Part shown: positions 5,742 through 5,998 of the stretch, piece after piece | How positions within the stretch are numbered: the stretch's first letter is position 1 | Layout: each line of letters opens with the position of its first letter | Assembly (NCBI GenBank): GCA_020200675.1 | Contig: JAIVIG010000398.1 | Span: forward strand, 1-5,998 | Origin: Actinomycetota bacterium | GTDB taxonomy: Bacteria > Actinomycetota > Rubrobacteria > Rubrobacterales > Rubrobacteraceae | Direction of reading: 5' to 3' | Length of the DNA: 5,998 nucleotides | Notes under the pieces: model-generated | Seen by the model: only the letters and a program-made list of their open reading frames with translations | The model's database searches: none | Told to the model about the DNA's origin: nothing | Program-made: the position numbers and the translations under genes

Positions 5742-5761
5742 ACCTGTACTTTCGTACAGGA
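5742..5761. repeat. Lux-box-like palindrome / hairpin just after the LuxR-type gene
   Basis: CCTGTAC (5743-5749) and GTACAGG (5754-5760) are perfect 7-bp arms around a 4-base centre. As 20 bases (5742-5761) it agrees with the Vibrio fischeri lux box at 16 positions by my count. On the minus strand RNA it folds with a GAAA loop closed by C-G, one base after the regulator's stop codon, so it may equally be a 3' hairpin or weak terminator; no T-run follows. It also fits CTGT-N8-ACAG, the proteobacterial SOS-box core, so the motif match alone is not diagnostic. Confidence 0.5.
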
Positions 5762-5998
5762 TTACGAAGGTTCGATGAGGCCGCGGCGGACGGCGATCCT
5801 GGCCGCCTCCGTACGGTTCTCGGCGCCGAGCTTGGCGAGTATGGAACTCACGTGGAACTTGACGGTCCGCTCGCTGATGAACAGCGCGGCGGCGATCTCC
5901 GCGTTCTTGAGGCCGCGGGCGAGGAGGGTGAGCACCTCCAGCTCCCGGGGCGTGGGGTCGTCCGGCCGCTCGTCGCCCTGCTCCATATGCTCTAGCAA
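5762..5998 (-). CDS. LuxR/NarL-type transcriptional regulator, C-terminal DNA-binding domain (partial, N-terminus beyond window edge)
   Basis: Transcription factor with a GerE-type helix-turn-helix. The 78 visible codons hold TPRELEVLTLLARGLKNAEIA (16-36), AALFISERTVKFHVSSIL (37-54) with the recognition helix around SERTVKFHVSSI, and AKLGAENRTEAARIA (55-69). The domain is complete and ends in a short tail. The wording of this domain resembles NarL/FixJ-type response regulators (LiaR, DegU) more than autoinducer-binding LuxR proteins, but the deciding N-terminal domain is outside the window. The frame is open to the right edge, and a TTG at 5998 is probably just an internal leucine. The gene lies 101 bases upstream of the SDR in the same direction, so it could be co-transcribed with it or regulate it. 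Confidence 0.92.
   Translation of the reverse strand: MLEHMEQGDERPDDPTPRELEVLTLLARGLKNAEIAAALFISERTVKFHVSSILAKLGAENRTEAARIAVRRGLIEPS

Noticed and set aside
5743..5760. Reading the palindrome as a LexA/SOS box (CTGT-N8-ACAG)
   Set aside because: That core is the proteobacterial form; LexA in Gram-positive bacteria, including actinobacteria, recognises a GAAC-N4-GTTC-type site, which is absent here, and no DNA-repair gene follows.

Overview
The window is GC-rich bacterial DNA. Every gene I can support reads leftward, on the minus strand. GTG and TTG starts with good ribosome-binding sites, a high-GC hydrophilic coding style, and a QueA-like protein plus an SDR of a type I associate with actinobacteria suggest a high-GC Gram-positive. 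A deep actinobacterial lineage such as Rubrobacter is my best guess, but this is inference from general familiarity; no marker gene for taxonomy is present.

In transcription order, from right to left: (1) The C-terminal DNA-binding end of a LuxR/NarL-type regulator (5762-5998), cut by the window edge. (2) A 101-base intergenic region rich in inverted repeats. (3) A tight two-gene unit: a short-chain dehydrogenase (4950-5660), then four bases later a QueA-like SAM:tRNA ribosyltransferase-isomerase homologue (3827-4945, TTG start). (4) A 289-base gap holding a good sigma70-like promoter and possibly the remnant of a lost gene. (5) A BCCT-family betaine/choline/carnitine-type transporter (2131-3537) that appears to lack its last two membrane helices. 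(6) A strong hairpin at 2025-2052. (7) A 78-residue unknown protein (1761-1997). (8) A small heat-shock protein whose frame runs without a stop into a pterin-4a-carbinolamine dehydratase (749-1714). (9) The start of folD (1-717), cut by the left edge.

The genes fall into a stress/osmolyte part (Hsp20, BCCT transporter) and a pterin/folate part (carbinolamine dehydratase, FolD, 31 bases apart). The SDR and QueA-like pair is probably a separate, translationally coupled operon.

I found no mobile element with ends, no CRISPR array and no tRNA or rRNA. I do not see a wholly new multi-gene system. The items most worth a second look are: two apparent coding disruptions (the lost Hsp20 stop, explained by one missing base, and the missing transporter C-terminus); a lux-box-like palindrome next to the LuxR-type gene; and the QueA-like protein that lacks canonical QueA motifs and is coupled to an SDR.
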